Positions 10,201-18,031 of a DNA stretch of 34,203 nt are shown piece by piece (position 1 is the first letter of the stretch; each line of letters opens with the position of its first letter). This DNA comes from Ichthyophonus hoferi. Taxonomy: Eukaryota; Opisthokonta; Ichthyosporea; Ichthyophonida; Ichthyophonidae. The translations under genes and the position numbers were made by a program. The notes under the pieces are model-generated. The model was not told the origin of the DNA. It made no database searches and saw nothing but the letters and a program-made list of their open reading frames with translations. Location of the stretch: positions 1 to 34,203 of the forward strand of contig NAOQ01000152.1 in the NCBI GenBank assembly GCA_002751075.1, written 5' to 3'.

Positions 10201-11146
10201 TCTAATATACTGTTCCTGTATACTTTAATGCCATGTAATTTAGAAGGTGATTATTTATTATAATTGCTAGAAACATGTTAGCTAGATTATTGTAGTTAAG
10301 ACTATGTGTCCTTGAATAAAAACCTAACCAAAAAATAAATGTTACATATGATGTAAATAACCATGCATGACTTAGAAGAAAAATATTTCTATTGACCTAT
10401 CCAATTAGTTAATTAGCGCGAAAGAATAGTTACTGGACGATAAAAGAATCAGCCAATAATTTGTCTCTAAATAACAACAGAACCCAGAAGAGATCGATTA
10501 TGGCTCACAAACCCATAAGGAATCGACATTAGCATTATAAAATTGAACTAGTAAGAGCCTTCTCTCCCCTCCCATAATAAACTAATCAAGGACCTCAGTC
10601 CAAATAAGTTTTATTATTATTAATGATTGGCTCATAATAATATTAACTTTAACTATGTGATTGCGGTGATATTTTATTATATAATATATTCTATTACATT
10701 ATATCATATTCGATGGCAGTAGTAAAAGGTGGGTTTATTCTGCTAATTCTAGCTTTGGAAACCAGCACAAAAACAAAAGCGAAAAAGAAAAAAAGAATTT
10801 TTTGTTTTGTTTAACCGTATTTATGTTCTCGTATATGTATGTTAATAATGTATTAATGTAGTTAATGTACATATACTAAATGTGTATGGTTATATACTAG
10901 TGTATAAATATATATTCGTATATTCATTCCCCTACCTTTCTTTTGAGCTAAACCACGGGTAGAATCAATACTGCCGTTGGTTACACTTGTCACGTCGTTA
11001 TAGTCCAAGGTATCATTCAACTGTACAAACTGGACCGGATCCTCATCAAAATGTAAGCTACTATCTGATTCAGCAGATAAATTAATAGACAGGTTAGAGA
11101 TGGGACCAGAGAGGGGAGGTAAAGGTAAAGGACTGGAACTGCTCAT
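3420..11146 (-). CDS. Aster/GRAMD1-like sterol transfer protein, ten-exon model
   Basis: Spliced minus-strand gene. Exons 10936-11146 (from an internal ATG), 9736-10126, 8234-8476, 7442-7529, 7001-7095, 6424-6768, 5710-5790, 5197-5321, 4305-4555 and 3420-3536 join at GT-AG borders with matching phases and total 1947 nt, giving 648 residues. Order: Ser/Pro-rich then Lys-rich disordered N-terminus (1-205), GRAM domain (~208-316), acidic linker, VASt/ASTER domain (~358-530), one transmembrane helix (~586-610) and a ~38-residue tail. Known family: human GRAMD1A-C and yeast Lam/Ltc proteins are ER-anchored. Their GRAM domain senses the plasma membrane, and the ASTER fold carries accessible cholesterol to the ER at contact sites. 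The length is close to human GRAMD1C (662). The order of domains and the conserved stretches make the family assignment firm. The start is uncertain: an upstream exon at 11495-11611 may add residues. Confidence 0.88.
4015..4235 (+). repeat. purine-rich and (TAA)n-type low-complexity tract in an intron
   Basis: GAGGAA repeats at about 4043-4063 run into AAATAAATAATAATA-type sequence, then a (TA)n run near 4160-4170 and a second AATAATAATAAATAA block at 4207-4230. The tract lies in the intron between the transmembrane exon and the last exon of the Aster-like gene. Confidence 0.6.
4305..4555 (-). CDS. Aster-like gene, transmembrane exon
   Basis: Acceptor TACACAG at 4556-4562, donor G|GTAAGT at 4304. 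The exon encodes the end of the VASt domain (EESHATLTKSLKDYL), a Ser/Thr/Pro linker, then a 25-residue hydrophobic helix (VVVLLVFVSMILLLIGYYL) that is the ER anchor expected in this family. Phase is 1 in and 0 out. Confidence 0.85.
4741..5005 (+). repeat. ~142 bp tandem duplication in an Aster-like intron
   Basis: Two diverged copies lie in direct orientation, with shared blocks GGTATACATTATGTCAA, CCATTYATGTG and CATTGATA..CATGCAGATA. The equivalent GGTATACATT starts near 4779 and 4921. They differ at many positions, so the duplication is not recent. Confidence 0.65.
5197..5321 (-). CDS. Aster-like gene, VASt exon 3
   Basis: Acceptor CATAACAG, donor G|GTAGGT. It encodes the last strands and C-terminal helix of the VASt domain: FCITHAGSKQSRLVITSEI followed by AFKKSIMGPVKYAIVKSSI. 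In human GRAMD1 proteins the same place reads YCI..S..KCRLRVS..L.Y.K..WGLVK..IEK. A closer downstream AG would bring an immediate stop, so this acceptor is the one that keeps the frame. Confidence 0.85.
5476..5695 (+). repeat. degenerate 18-19 bp minisatellite in an Aster-like intron
   Basis: About eleven head-to-tail copies of a unit close to TATAAGGAAACTACACTA run without interruption between two VASt exons. Units differ from each other at several bases and vary between 17 and 19 bp. An open frame on the minus strand through this tract (5278-5583) is only a product of the repeat plus the neighbouring exon. Confidence 0.7.
5710..5790 (-). CDS. Aster-like gene, VASt exon 2
   Basis: Acceptor TCGCCCAG, donor AA|GTAAGT. 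This 81-nt exon encodes DNKVFVISCESCTPKLPYGD plus NMVIRNK, matching the family pattern of a strand followed by a (V/L)PYGD-type turn and an aromatic/basic strand. Phase 2 on both sides fits the neighbours. Confidence 0.85.
6424..6768 (-). CDS. Aster-like gene, VASt exon 1
   Basis: Acceptor AACCATAG, donor CG|GTAGGT. It encodes an acidic linker then the first half of the VASt/ASTER domain: VINQVYNVSANRLFTLLFS, PPWE and a basic/aromatic strand REVTFTMPLKKNPIGPK. In known Aster proteins this part opens the sterol-binding pocket, with the N/SA(D/N)R(L/M)F.LLF signature clearly present. It starts in phase 2 after the 7001-7095 exon. Confidence 0.9.
6885..6985 (+). repeat. degenerate ATAGTATA-type repeat in an intron
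   Basis: Short imperfect repeats of the kind TATAATAGTATA lie between the acidic-linker and VASt exons. They resemble the longer tract at 9420-9715. Confidence 0.45.
7001..7095 (-). CDS. Aster-like gene, acidic linker exon
   Basis: Acceptor CCCTTTAG, donor GG|GTAAGT. It encodes about 32 residues: AYNDKPISALINLE finishes the helix after the GRAM domain, followed by an acidic stretch with repeated Asp and Glu. In animal GRAMD1 proteins a similar acidic, phosphorylatable linker joins the GRAM and VASt domains. Confidence 0.8.
7180..7212 (+). repeat. (TAA)n microsatellite
   Basis: Eleven uninterrupted TAA units lie in the intron between two GRAM-region exons. Confidence 0.9.
7300..7347 (-). pseudogene. 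partial duplicate of the second GRAM exon inside an intron
   Basis: On the minus strand this stretch reads MVSHNECFYEIKGLQA, close to MVSRNECFNDIKNLWA in the real exon at 7442-7529, and at DNA level about 50 bp align with few gaps. An AG lies just upstream (TATCTAG) and a weak GT (GTCTGT) follows at the equivalent place. The duplicate lacks the first half of the exon, and its reading phase does not fit the phase-0 junction before it, so it is probably not a usable coding exon. It lies about 140 bp downstream of the original. Confidence 0.6.
7442..7529 (-). CDS. Aster-like gene, GRAM exon 2
   Basis: Acceptor ATTTTTAG, donor GCG|GTATGT. It encodes ISLESGQSYTFHSMVSRN followed by ECFNDIKNLWA, the C-terminal strands and helix of the GRAM domain. 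Compare the family pattern I...SE..(F/Y)FTSF.(S/A)RD..F..(I/L)..LW. Phase is 2 in and 0 out. Confidence 0.87.
8234..8476 (-). CDS. Aster-like gene, GRAM exon 1
   Basis: Acceptor CCATAATAG, donor AG|GTCAGT. It encodes most of the GRAM domain: FSTIFGDECPGEVGVQDY, then ALSRHKMSFQGRVYLSDKS and LCFFSHFCKKNYILRFDQIV. The Y..AL.(R/Q)......G.(L/V)YLS...(L/I)CF.S pattern is diagnostic of GRAMD1/Lam GRAM domains, which bind anionic lipid and cholesterol in the plasma membrane. The 8 bases AT/TA-rich around 8530 (ATGTATGT repeats) are intronic. Confidence 0.9.
8714..8738 (+). repeat. (AT)n microsatellite
   Basis: About twelve uninterrupted AT units within an intron of the Aster-like gene. Confidence 0.9.
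9420..9715 (+). repeat. degenerate minisatellite, ATAGTATGTACA-type unit
   Basis: About 300 bp of imperfect short repeats such as ACAATAGTATG, ATAATAGTATGATAGTACA and ATACACAAT continue right up to the donor site of the basic N-terminal exon. The unit length drifts between roughly 9 and 20 bp. Confidence 0.6.
9736..10126 (-). CDS. Aster-like gene, basic N-terminal exon
   Basis: Acceptor TTTTTACAG, donor GA|GTAAGA. About 130 residues of low complexity: a Ser/Thr/Pro start, FFNRSFSEIQDAIVDTKRRA, a Lys/Asp/Glu cluster (KDKDKKEKMK), then Ser/Asp-rich sequence ending SFSSGSRSPKNE before the GRAM domain. A basic, Ser-rich region before the GRAM domain is usual in this family. Splice phase fits both neighbours. 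Confidence 0.75.
10127..10935. other. intron of the Aster-like gene
   Basis: About 810 bp of AT-rich sequence lies between two N-terminal exons. It contains a poly-A/AAAAG tract near 10770-10800. No exon, RNA gene or repeat family is recognised. Confidence 0.6.
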
Positions 11147-11229
11147 AATCCCCTCCACCGAGGATTCCGAGGGGCGAAATAAATCTAGCGGTGATTCCAG
11201 AGTGTTTGACGTTAATGTGATAGCCTTAG
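10936..11229 (-). CDS. Aster-like gene, Ser/Pro-rich N-terminal exon
   Basis: The donor at the 3' end is AAAG|GTAGGG and joins the next exon in phase 1. The open frame extends from a possible acceptor (ACCACTAAG|GC) at about 11229. An in-frame ATG at 11144-11146 begins MSSSSPLPLPPLSG and is the start used in my 648-residue model. The encoded sequence is disordered, with SSLHFDEDPVQFVQLNDTLD as an acidic patch. Whether translation starts here or in an upstream exon cannot be settled from sequence. Confidence 0.65.
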
Positions 11230-11494
11230 TGGTATAATAATGTTATTACTATTGTTGTTGTTGCTAATGCTATTATTGTTACTATAATAGAATAATTAAT
11301 TGTTGTAGCCATTGTTGGTATTAAAAATACTACTACTGGATGGAGACATAACAATTGCAGCAAAATATTTTTTAGCTATTGTCTATGTAGTGGTATCTGT
11401 GTAGTCACACTGCAAACAATGCACATCAACACCTCACATCAATCAAGACCTGCAACAACATAGAACAAGACAAACGTTTGAAGTATAAACTTAC

Positions 11495-11611
11495 CTAACG
11501 ACTTGCTTGGATTAGGACTTTGGCATTGGTCCAAACTACCAATCTCATTCTGTGATTCACTATTTTTGACAGTTGTTTGACGCTGTTGAGAGCGCTGCTT
11601 TTTGGCATTAG
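11495..11611 (-). CDS. possible 5' exon of the Aster-like gene
   Basis: It has a strong donor (TTAG|GTAAGT) and an acceptor-like AG (TTCCATAG) at its upstream end. It encodes ANAKKQRSQQRQTTVKNSES, then a Ser/Gln/Pro stretch similar in style to the N-terminus of GRAMD1 proteins. An in-frame ATG at 11622-11624 could be a start. The phase at its donor (1) does not fit the phase-0 acceptor of the 10936-11229 exon, so either a small exon between them is missed or this is an alternative 5' exon. Confidence 0.4.
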   Translation of the reverse strand, partial: LMPKSSALNSVKQLSKIVNHRMRLVVWTNAKVLIQASR

Positions 11612-12040
11612 CTATGGAATACATAATTGCAAAAATAAAGGAATGGTAGTAATTAAATACTAAACAACATAAGAACAAGACCGAAGGTGGATTTAATCTG
11701 ATCACATTTTTGGGGCCAATACGAGATTTTGCTCATGTATTGTAGGAATGAAGTGATATGTTGTCTTTTTATTGGTTGAATAATATTTATTTAAGTTATT
11801 AGACCCTGTCTATTCACTCTCCCAAAAATGGTTCGACTTTATACTGTCCAATAAAGTAAACGCGCAAAATCATTTAAAAAACATATTTTATATAATTATT
11901 TTTTTTTAATAGTAATTTTGACAAAATTGAGCATGCTACATTATTTTTTTATATTTTTTTTTGGCATTGAAAGCCTATTTAAAATATTAAAATATTAAAA
12001 TAATTAAGATGTTTTAATTGTCCACACGGGCTGGCTGAGC
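11612..12040. other. 5' flank of the Aster-like gene
   Basis: No coding sequence is recognised. It contains poly-T tracts (11898-11906, 11944-11961) and a CCAATAAA-type motif near 11848. It may hold the promoter of the Aster-like gene, but no clear core element is visible. Confidence 0.35.
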
Positions 12041-12220
12041 AAACTGCTGTATCTAATTTATATCATGAGGATTACAAGATAACGTAAAGCCTGGCATCAT
12101 AAACTGCTGTATCTAATTTACATCATGAGGATTACAAGACAACGTAAAGCCTGACATCATAAACTGCTGTATCTAATTTACATCATGAGGATTACAAGAT
12201 AACGTAAAGCCTGGCATCAT
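12041..12220 (+). repeat. three tandem copies of a 60 bp unit
   Basis: The unit starts AAACTGCTGTATCTAATTTA and ends CCTGGCATCAT. The copies are 12041-12100, 12101-12160 and 12161-12220, with exact 60 bp spacing and only about three base differences among all copies. It is far better preserved than the other tandem repeats here, so the array is recent. It is flanked by ordinary AT-rich sequence and lies between the Aster-like gene and the Copia nest. Confidence 0.95.
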
Positions 12221-12639
12221 ACAGCTCAAATCAACTACCCTTTTAGACAGAACCTAAAATGAGCAATACAAATATTTTTATTAAAAGTTTTCTTTCTTTT
12301 AAATAAAAATAATAAAATAAACGTAATATTTCTTTTATCATTTATATCCTTAATTTAGAAGCAAACACTAAAACACTAAATTAACTATATTACATATTCA
12401 TCTTCGATTTCAACGATTTTACGCGTAATAGACTATCCCGGGAATTATAAGCGAATGTTGGCATAAACAATATAAATATGTAGTATATTCCATATTTTTA
12501 TTATCATTATTATTACTTGCATATATATCTGTGTGTTCGTATTGTTTAAATAAATGCATTAAATGATTTTTTGCGGCTTAGTTTTGTATTATTATATATA
12601 TGCTTATTACTAACAAGGAAAAAACGCTCACTCATAGTT
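12221..12639. other. AT-rich stretch, no gene seen
   Basis: No coding sequence or RNA gene is visible. If the outer Copia LTR is as long as its 5' partner may be (about 820 bp), this stretch would be its distal part, but I see no similarity to 26956-27340. Confidence 0.4.
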
Positions 12640-13068
12640 AGTATTGATCGTGTCTTTGCCAATGTTCTGTGTTATTATTGGTTCGGAGCTTTTTAAAAAG
12701 ATCAATAATTCAATCGATTATAGAAATAACCCCACAATACAAATACACAATTATATACTATTGGTTTATTAATGTAAATCTGACCAATCGTAAAGATTCT
12801 TATTGGCTAATGCAATTCGAAAAAGATCACTGCGGCCCACTAGAATTGTCTGATCTTTTCTAGATACTCTTACAGTGCTTGCATATGATATATCGACAAA
12901 TCAATTTAACCTGCAGAAAATTATGCTTATAAACCAGTCTTACCGATCATTTCATGATTCATTTTACTATCAAAACTTCGGCCGAACTATGTGTTCATTC
13001 GGAGTTAATGGTCTTGTAACATAAAGGAATAAGCTGTAAAAAATGCATTGAACGCTTTGGTTCCAACA
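12640..13068 (-). repeat. 3' LTR of the outer Copia element
   Basis: Direct repeat of 27350-27775. Shared blocks include ATTAATGTAAAT, CTTATTGGC.AAT, CCCACTAGA.TTGTCTGAT, AATTTAACCTG, TTCATTC.GAGTTAATGGTC and AACATAAAGGAATAAGCT. In the element's sense it starts TGTTGGAA, a common Copia LTR start, and follows a purine-rich tract (AAGGGAGAG) at 13069-13077 that fits a polypurine tract. The distal edge is uncertain because similarity fades below ~12640. Confidence 0.7.
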
Positions 13069-13079
13069 CTCTCCCTTAG

Positions 13080-14190
13080 CATGGAAACAGTCTATGCTAT
13101 CATGGTCCCAAAAGAAGAAAATATTCAAACGGAAACAAGCCTCAATAAAATTTTGGCCACTTGGAAAGCTGGGTTAGTCATGGCTTTTGTCAAAGAATTC
13201 CCTGCTTGTATTTATGTCGGTACCTTTATTACGATCTCCCCATTTTCGATTGCTTCCCTAGTGTACCAGTACCTCACTCTGATGTGTCTCGTTCGTTTGT
13301 TTGTGCAAGCAGGCCTTCTCACATAATTTCGGGGCACTCTGGTTGGTACATGTGTTGAAGGCAATGAGCTCGCTTTCGGTAGAACTTTGAGCGCATATGC
13401 ATTTTTTCTGGCTGAGCCAGTCCACTAGGCCGCTACCAAAGAAAATAGCATATCCCGACGTACTCTTTGCATCAGTCGGGCAGGTTCCAGTATTTGCGTC
13501 ACTGCTAGCAGTTTTGGTGATCTTTTAGAGTAGAGAACTCTCCGACCTTGCTGAGAATACCGCAGTTCGTACATGCACATGCACCAATGGTCTTTATTAG
13601 GCTGTGAACTGAATTTCGCAAGAAAACTTAGCAGTGAATTGGATATCGGTTCGTGTTATCTATGCATAGTAAGCTATACCTGTGAGGTCACATGGCTGTT
13701 TTCCTATTGGATCTCTGGAAGCCGATGTTACGTGCTCAGGAAGAATCGGGCTGTTGCTCTCCCTTTTTCTTGACGGCAGGAAATTACAAGTTCCTGAATA
13801 TATTCACCTTGGAAGAGCTCGATGTTGTTGTAAGATGTTTCTCAACTGTGTAGCTTAAGAAACTTGCTGCTAATCCACAGTTCTTGGTAGAAAACGTTTC
13901 AGTAATGGCCTTGATCAGAGCATTTTTATCATTGGGATCTTCGGATACTACTGAGAAATCGGCGACATAGACACAGGCATAGGAATTTAATAATACCATG
14001 GGAAACGTAGAGACATCCAATACATGTATTGATTTAAGAAAAGTATTCAGCTTTCGGTTCCATATCAATGAGCTTTCATGGAGACCATACAGGCTACGCT
14101 TGAGACAGTGGACCACTTTAGGATTGTCACTATCTTCTATTATCGGCGGCTGCTCTATGTACACACTGGGGCTTCCAGGTTTGTGTATAG
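13080..14190 (-). pseudogene. reverse transcriptase and RNase H remains of the outer Copia
   Basis: The reverse transcriptase part (14164-13784) shows YIEQPP, HCLKRSLYGLHESSLIW and a YVADF catalytic-box relative. RNase H (~13560-13320) shows STSGYAIFFGSGLVDWLSQK and SSTESELIAF. The last part shows REAIENGEIVIK and the LTKA motif just before the LTR. These are standard Copia pol landmarks. The piece is broken. Plus-strand open frames over it are antisense products. Confidence 0.8.
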
Positions 14191-14199
14191 GTAAGCACC

Positions 14200-15086
14200 A
14201 GTGATATCTATTGGCGTAATATCATATCGTCTAGCTACAACAATGCTCAGAAGAACTGGGACTGTAACTATTGGGAATAATAAGTAGAGACAGGGGCCTC
14301 ACGTGATCTATATTATATGATCGTGGGACCTCTGCCATTGGCTGGTTCAATTTTGATGAATCGTTGAATTGCCATTTAACCCCAATAGACTGCACTATTT
14401 GTCCAGACTACCAAGTAATAATAATACAAAACGATTATAGCCGTCCATGAAAATACCGAAATTAATTAATTTTTCTTGTTTTAACAGTAAAGAAAGAAGT
14501 AACCAGGGAGCTGTTGTCAAAAAAAAAAATAGAAGTATTTCTTCTGCATTGATCCCTGAGCTACTAAGCAAGCCTTGTGTTTAATTACTCGTTCTCGTTG
14601 CCACATTTGTGGTGAAACACCCAGAGATTGGATAGGATGGTTTTTCCCTTTGGGAAATACCCTAGGTCCCAAGTGTTGAAATTGTTGATGGTGATTAACG
14701 CCTGCTCCATTGGTCTTAATTACTGTAACTTGTTATGCGAACACATTGCATGTGTTATTCCCTATTCTCTTGGAATCATTCCAGCAGGGATTTGAGCATA
14801 GTTTCCTGAAGTTACCATCGCACTGGTGGAGGTTTAAGAATGAGAACAACTATGTTTCCCATATCTTGTCTCACTCTGAGTAGTTAGTGGGTAATACTTT
14901 AAACATTGGGGTTGGTTTAAAGTTTCTTTTGGACCGCCTCTTAAATTGCTCTCTCTCGGGCTACGGAAGAGGTATCTGTTAAAGTGCTGTTATTTAATGT
15001 AGGATTGCAGGCTGTGGAACCAATCAGTGCTCTATGAAACTAATACCTGGCAATTGAGCGGTCTCCCTATAGGATAAACCTAATAC
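14200..15086. other. sequence between Copia pieces, no gene seen
   Basis: About 890 bp between the reverse transcriptase piece and the plus-strand integrase fragment. It probably belongs to Copia linker sequence, since GC content matches the neighbouring element rather than the AT-rich flanks. I recognise no domain on either strand. One CHICGE stretch near 14600 on the plus strand is too short to call a zinc knuckle. Confidence 0.35.
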
Positions 15087-15300
15087 ATGACAAGAAGGAA
15101 TTGCCGAATCATCACCATGTGCAGAAGCTCTGTGAACCACGCAAATATTCCACATTATTTCTGGGACTATATGCCTAGAGCAGCCATTTTTACACACAAT
15201 TTATCCCCAAGGACGGCAGTCTCAAGCGATGAGACCCCCTACACCCTTTGGACCAAGGGCAGGCCACCAGTAGAACGTCATCATGTTTTCGGCTGCAAAG
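15087..15300 (+). pseudogene. Copia integrase fragment in opposite orientation
   Basis: On the plus strand this reads HANIPHYFWDYMPRAAIF, ETPYTLWTKGRPPVERH and HVFGCKV, which is the classic end of the Copia integrase catalytic region (A.(I/L)P..FW..A, TPYE.W..KKP, R.FGC). The integrase core immediately to its right (15396-15944) is on the minus strand. The fragment therefore comes either from a separate Copia copy or from a locally flipped part of the same one. Confidence 0.75.
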
Positions 15301-15395
15301 TTATTTATTTCTTCAATGACATCAAGATAATGGAAACAAATTTCACCTCGGGGACGCCTAGGGTGAAAGTTTGGCTACACCAATGGCCAAAGTGG

Positions 15396-17440
15396 TTAGA
15401 AAAACTGTAACCAATAGCTGACACTTCTCTTAGACATATCATTGTTTTGGGGTGCATAGGAGAGGGTAAGATAGTGTGAAATGCCACTGCTCTTAAGAAA
15501 AGTGGTAAATGCAGAGGGCAGGTACTCACATCTATGGTTTGTAAATAAGGTGGTAACCTTGAATGGAGCATGTAATGTTTCTACATGGGTGATGAAAATT
15601 TTAAAGTTGGGGAGAATGCCCCCTTTTATTTTTATTAAGAAAATGGATGTGTAATGTGTGTAATCGTTTATGAATGTGATAAACCACTTAAAGCCAGAAG
15701 GGGAGAGATGGAAAAGACCATCAACGTCACTGAAAATGCACCCCATTGCCCAGCTTGAATGTGTATCACAGAAGGGAAACTTCCTGACAATCTTACTTAT
15801 GTCACAGGTATGACAATACTGACTTTGTTGGGGTGCAGCATAGGTTGATCCAGAAATTAGAAAAACTGATGTAAATGGCGATAAGAGCAGTTTATCAATA
15901 TGTAATACCAGACGTTGTAACTGATAACTGGAATTGCATAGCACTCTCTTTTGGGTGGATAGGCAATGTATGTGGCCTCCAGCACAACAAATTTGGTGCT
16001 GTAGGGATTAGGAGAAAATGGAAGAGTACTTTGTGCAAGGGATCTAGTGGGTAAGTTAATACTTGCATTCCACAAATAGATATTATCATTAAACAATTTC
16101 TTTGTGAGGAGAAAAATACCATTAACTGTTACTGTGTCTAGGTTGTTGTAGAAAATGGCTGTGATTCCTTGGAGAGGAAGAAATGGAATGGACAAGAAGT
16201 TGAGCACAGCTGCACTGGTGTTGAGAACGTCTTCAAGTACCACATTATGTATGATGCTACAAATCGATGCCCTAAGATTGATAGTATCTTGAAGAATGGC
16301 TGTGACAGTTTCTCCTGTATCTATTGTGATGCCAACATGTGTGGGGGTGAGGTCTTGCAATGCTTGATAATTACACCAAATATGGCAGCTGGTCCTGCTG
16401 TTAATGATGAAGGAATTTGTTGGAATAGCATGATACTTTTGAGAGACAAAACATAGCAACCCAGCAAAGTTTTTGGTAGCCTTGTTGTGTAAGTTGATGT
16501 TGAACAGTATGTATGGCTCTTCAGCTACATGAGTAACACCAACCGAGGTGTTTTGTTTTTGGTCTTTGAAGTAAACCTTTTCCAAAGTTAGGACCCTTGG
16601 GATTCAAGGAGCATTCATAAAAGGTATGATCAATATCTAGATGGTCATAATGGAACCTACATGGTGAAGCAGGAAGTGATGGTCTGGTGTCCGTCCTGCT
16701 CCTGATTAGACGTTTCTCTCTTGATTGATGATTATGAAAGCCTTGTTGTGGAGCAGCATGTAGTGTTGTGGTCCGATTATTTTGAATAGGATGTTTGGTG
16801 TTGTGATTTGCTCCAAAGTGGTCATCCAGGATGGTGATTGCAGAGAAAAACCTCTCCCGGGTCAACCTGGAGCTTAACATGACCTTGAAGTTGTCTAAAC
16901 AGGTTATTTGTTCTCTATGTTGATGTAGAATATTGATGGCAGAGATGACTATTTATCCTTTAAACTGCTGATGCTGTGAATCAATGGGGCATAGGGCAAT
17001 AGTTCTGTAACACAGAAAAACAGGGTGCTTGTTTCCCTGTGAAGAATATGAGCCTTATTGAAATCTACATAGTACTGGTTGAAAAAGGCATTAGATAAAG
17101 TCCTGAAAGTCCATTTTAATTTGGCAAATCTGTCAAAAGCCCATGTATTGGTGTTGATAACATTAAAACTGGCTACTTCCTTTTTATAACTACCCACTAA
17201 ACATGTGAGAGAGTGTCTAACAAGATGCACTGACTTGGAGGAAATGCATCATCTACATACTAGGTCTTACTTGGTTGGTAAGGTTAGGTTCAGTATCAAA
17301 ATAGAATTGACAAACCTGTGTATAGCAGAAAACATGAAGATCTTGTGCACATTTAAGAAAAGAGTATCCCCCTTGTTTGTGGGCATAATGCACCTTTCTA
17401 TGATTATGGGGAATAATCGGGAGGGTCGTTTCATTAAAAA
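15396..17440 (-). pseudogene. gag end, protease and integrase core of the outer Copia
   Basis: Integrase core (~15944-15396) shows HTCDISK, FITFINDYTHYTSIFLIK and APQQ-like spacing near its end. A protease/pre-integrase part (~16585-15857) shows FIINSRTSCHIW and the G.TVTA strand pattern of Copia aspartic proteases. Farther upstream (16880-17440) lies gag-like sequence with residues of a CCHC-type region (CRFHYDHLDIDHTFYEC). Identification rests on order and several motifs together. Broken. Confidence 0.65.
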
Positions 17441-17450
17441 GATTTTGGAC

Positions 17451-18031
17451 CATTTAGGAATATGGGAAAATTCAAAAATGTTGTTATCTATCTCCATTCC
17501 CACTTTATCTTCCTCTAATCTACTAATGTGTTTTATTCCTAATTGTATGTCTGATAAAAATAAAATGTTGATCTGACTAAAGGGAGTAAAACCTAATCTC
17601 GGTCTTGTTTAGGGATCAGCATTAATTGATTATGATGTCCTGCTTGTATTGATAAATCTGTATGTTGAAATAAAGTGAGTGTTGTACTTGTGTAGATTTC
17701 TTAAGATGTTTTCTGGTTGTTCACCCGAGAAACCACTAGACATGGTTTATTGTGCAGTGTTTCTATTATAGAAACTAATGATTATTGGTCACTATAAAAG
17801 TTGTATGCCGTGACTTAACTCATAAATCAGTACTAGCACTGCTAGTATTATTATATACCCCCACTCTTAATCAGATGGAATTAATTAAAGTAGATAATCA
17901 TTTATGTGATAATCTAACTTTATCCTATGTATAGACTATATGTGTGTTGAATGATGGATAAGATATAATGTGGGTGTATGTTTACCTAGCTAGATAAGTT
18001 GTATTTCTAAGAGTTGATAGTGCTATTCTCA
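17451..18031 (-). repeat. 3' LTR of the inner Copia element
   Basis: Direct repeat of 25378-25957. Shared blocks include CACTTTATCTTCCTCTAATCTA, CTAGACATGGTTTATT, TAATGATTATTGG, CTATAAAAG/TTATAAAAG, CACTGCTAGTATT and GATAAGATATAATGT. In the element's sense it begins TGAGAATAGC. Confidence 0.8.

Noticed and set aside
12041-12220. Regular repeats considered as a CRISPR array
   Set aside because: The whole 60 bp unit repeats with no unique spacers, and the window is clearly eukaryotic.
13048-13358. Plus-strand open frames with membrane-protein look
   Set aside because: They lie antisense to the end of the Copia RNase H region, where the minus strand carries the expected motifs.
16169-16456. 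95-residue plus-strand Cys-rich frame
   Set aside because: Antisense to the Copia protease/pre-integrase region on the minus strand.
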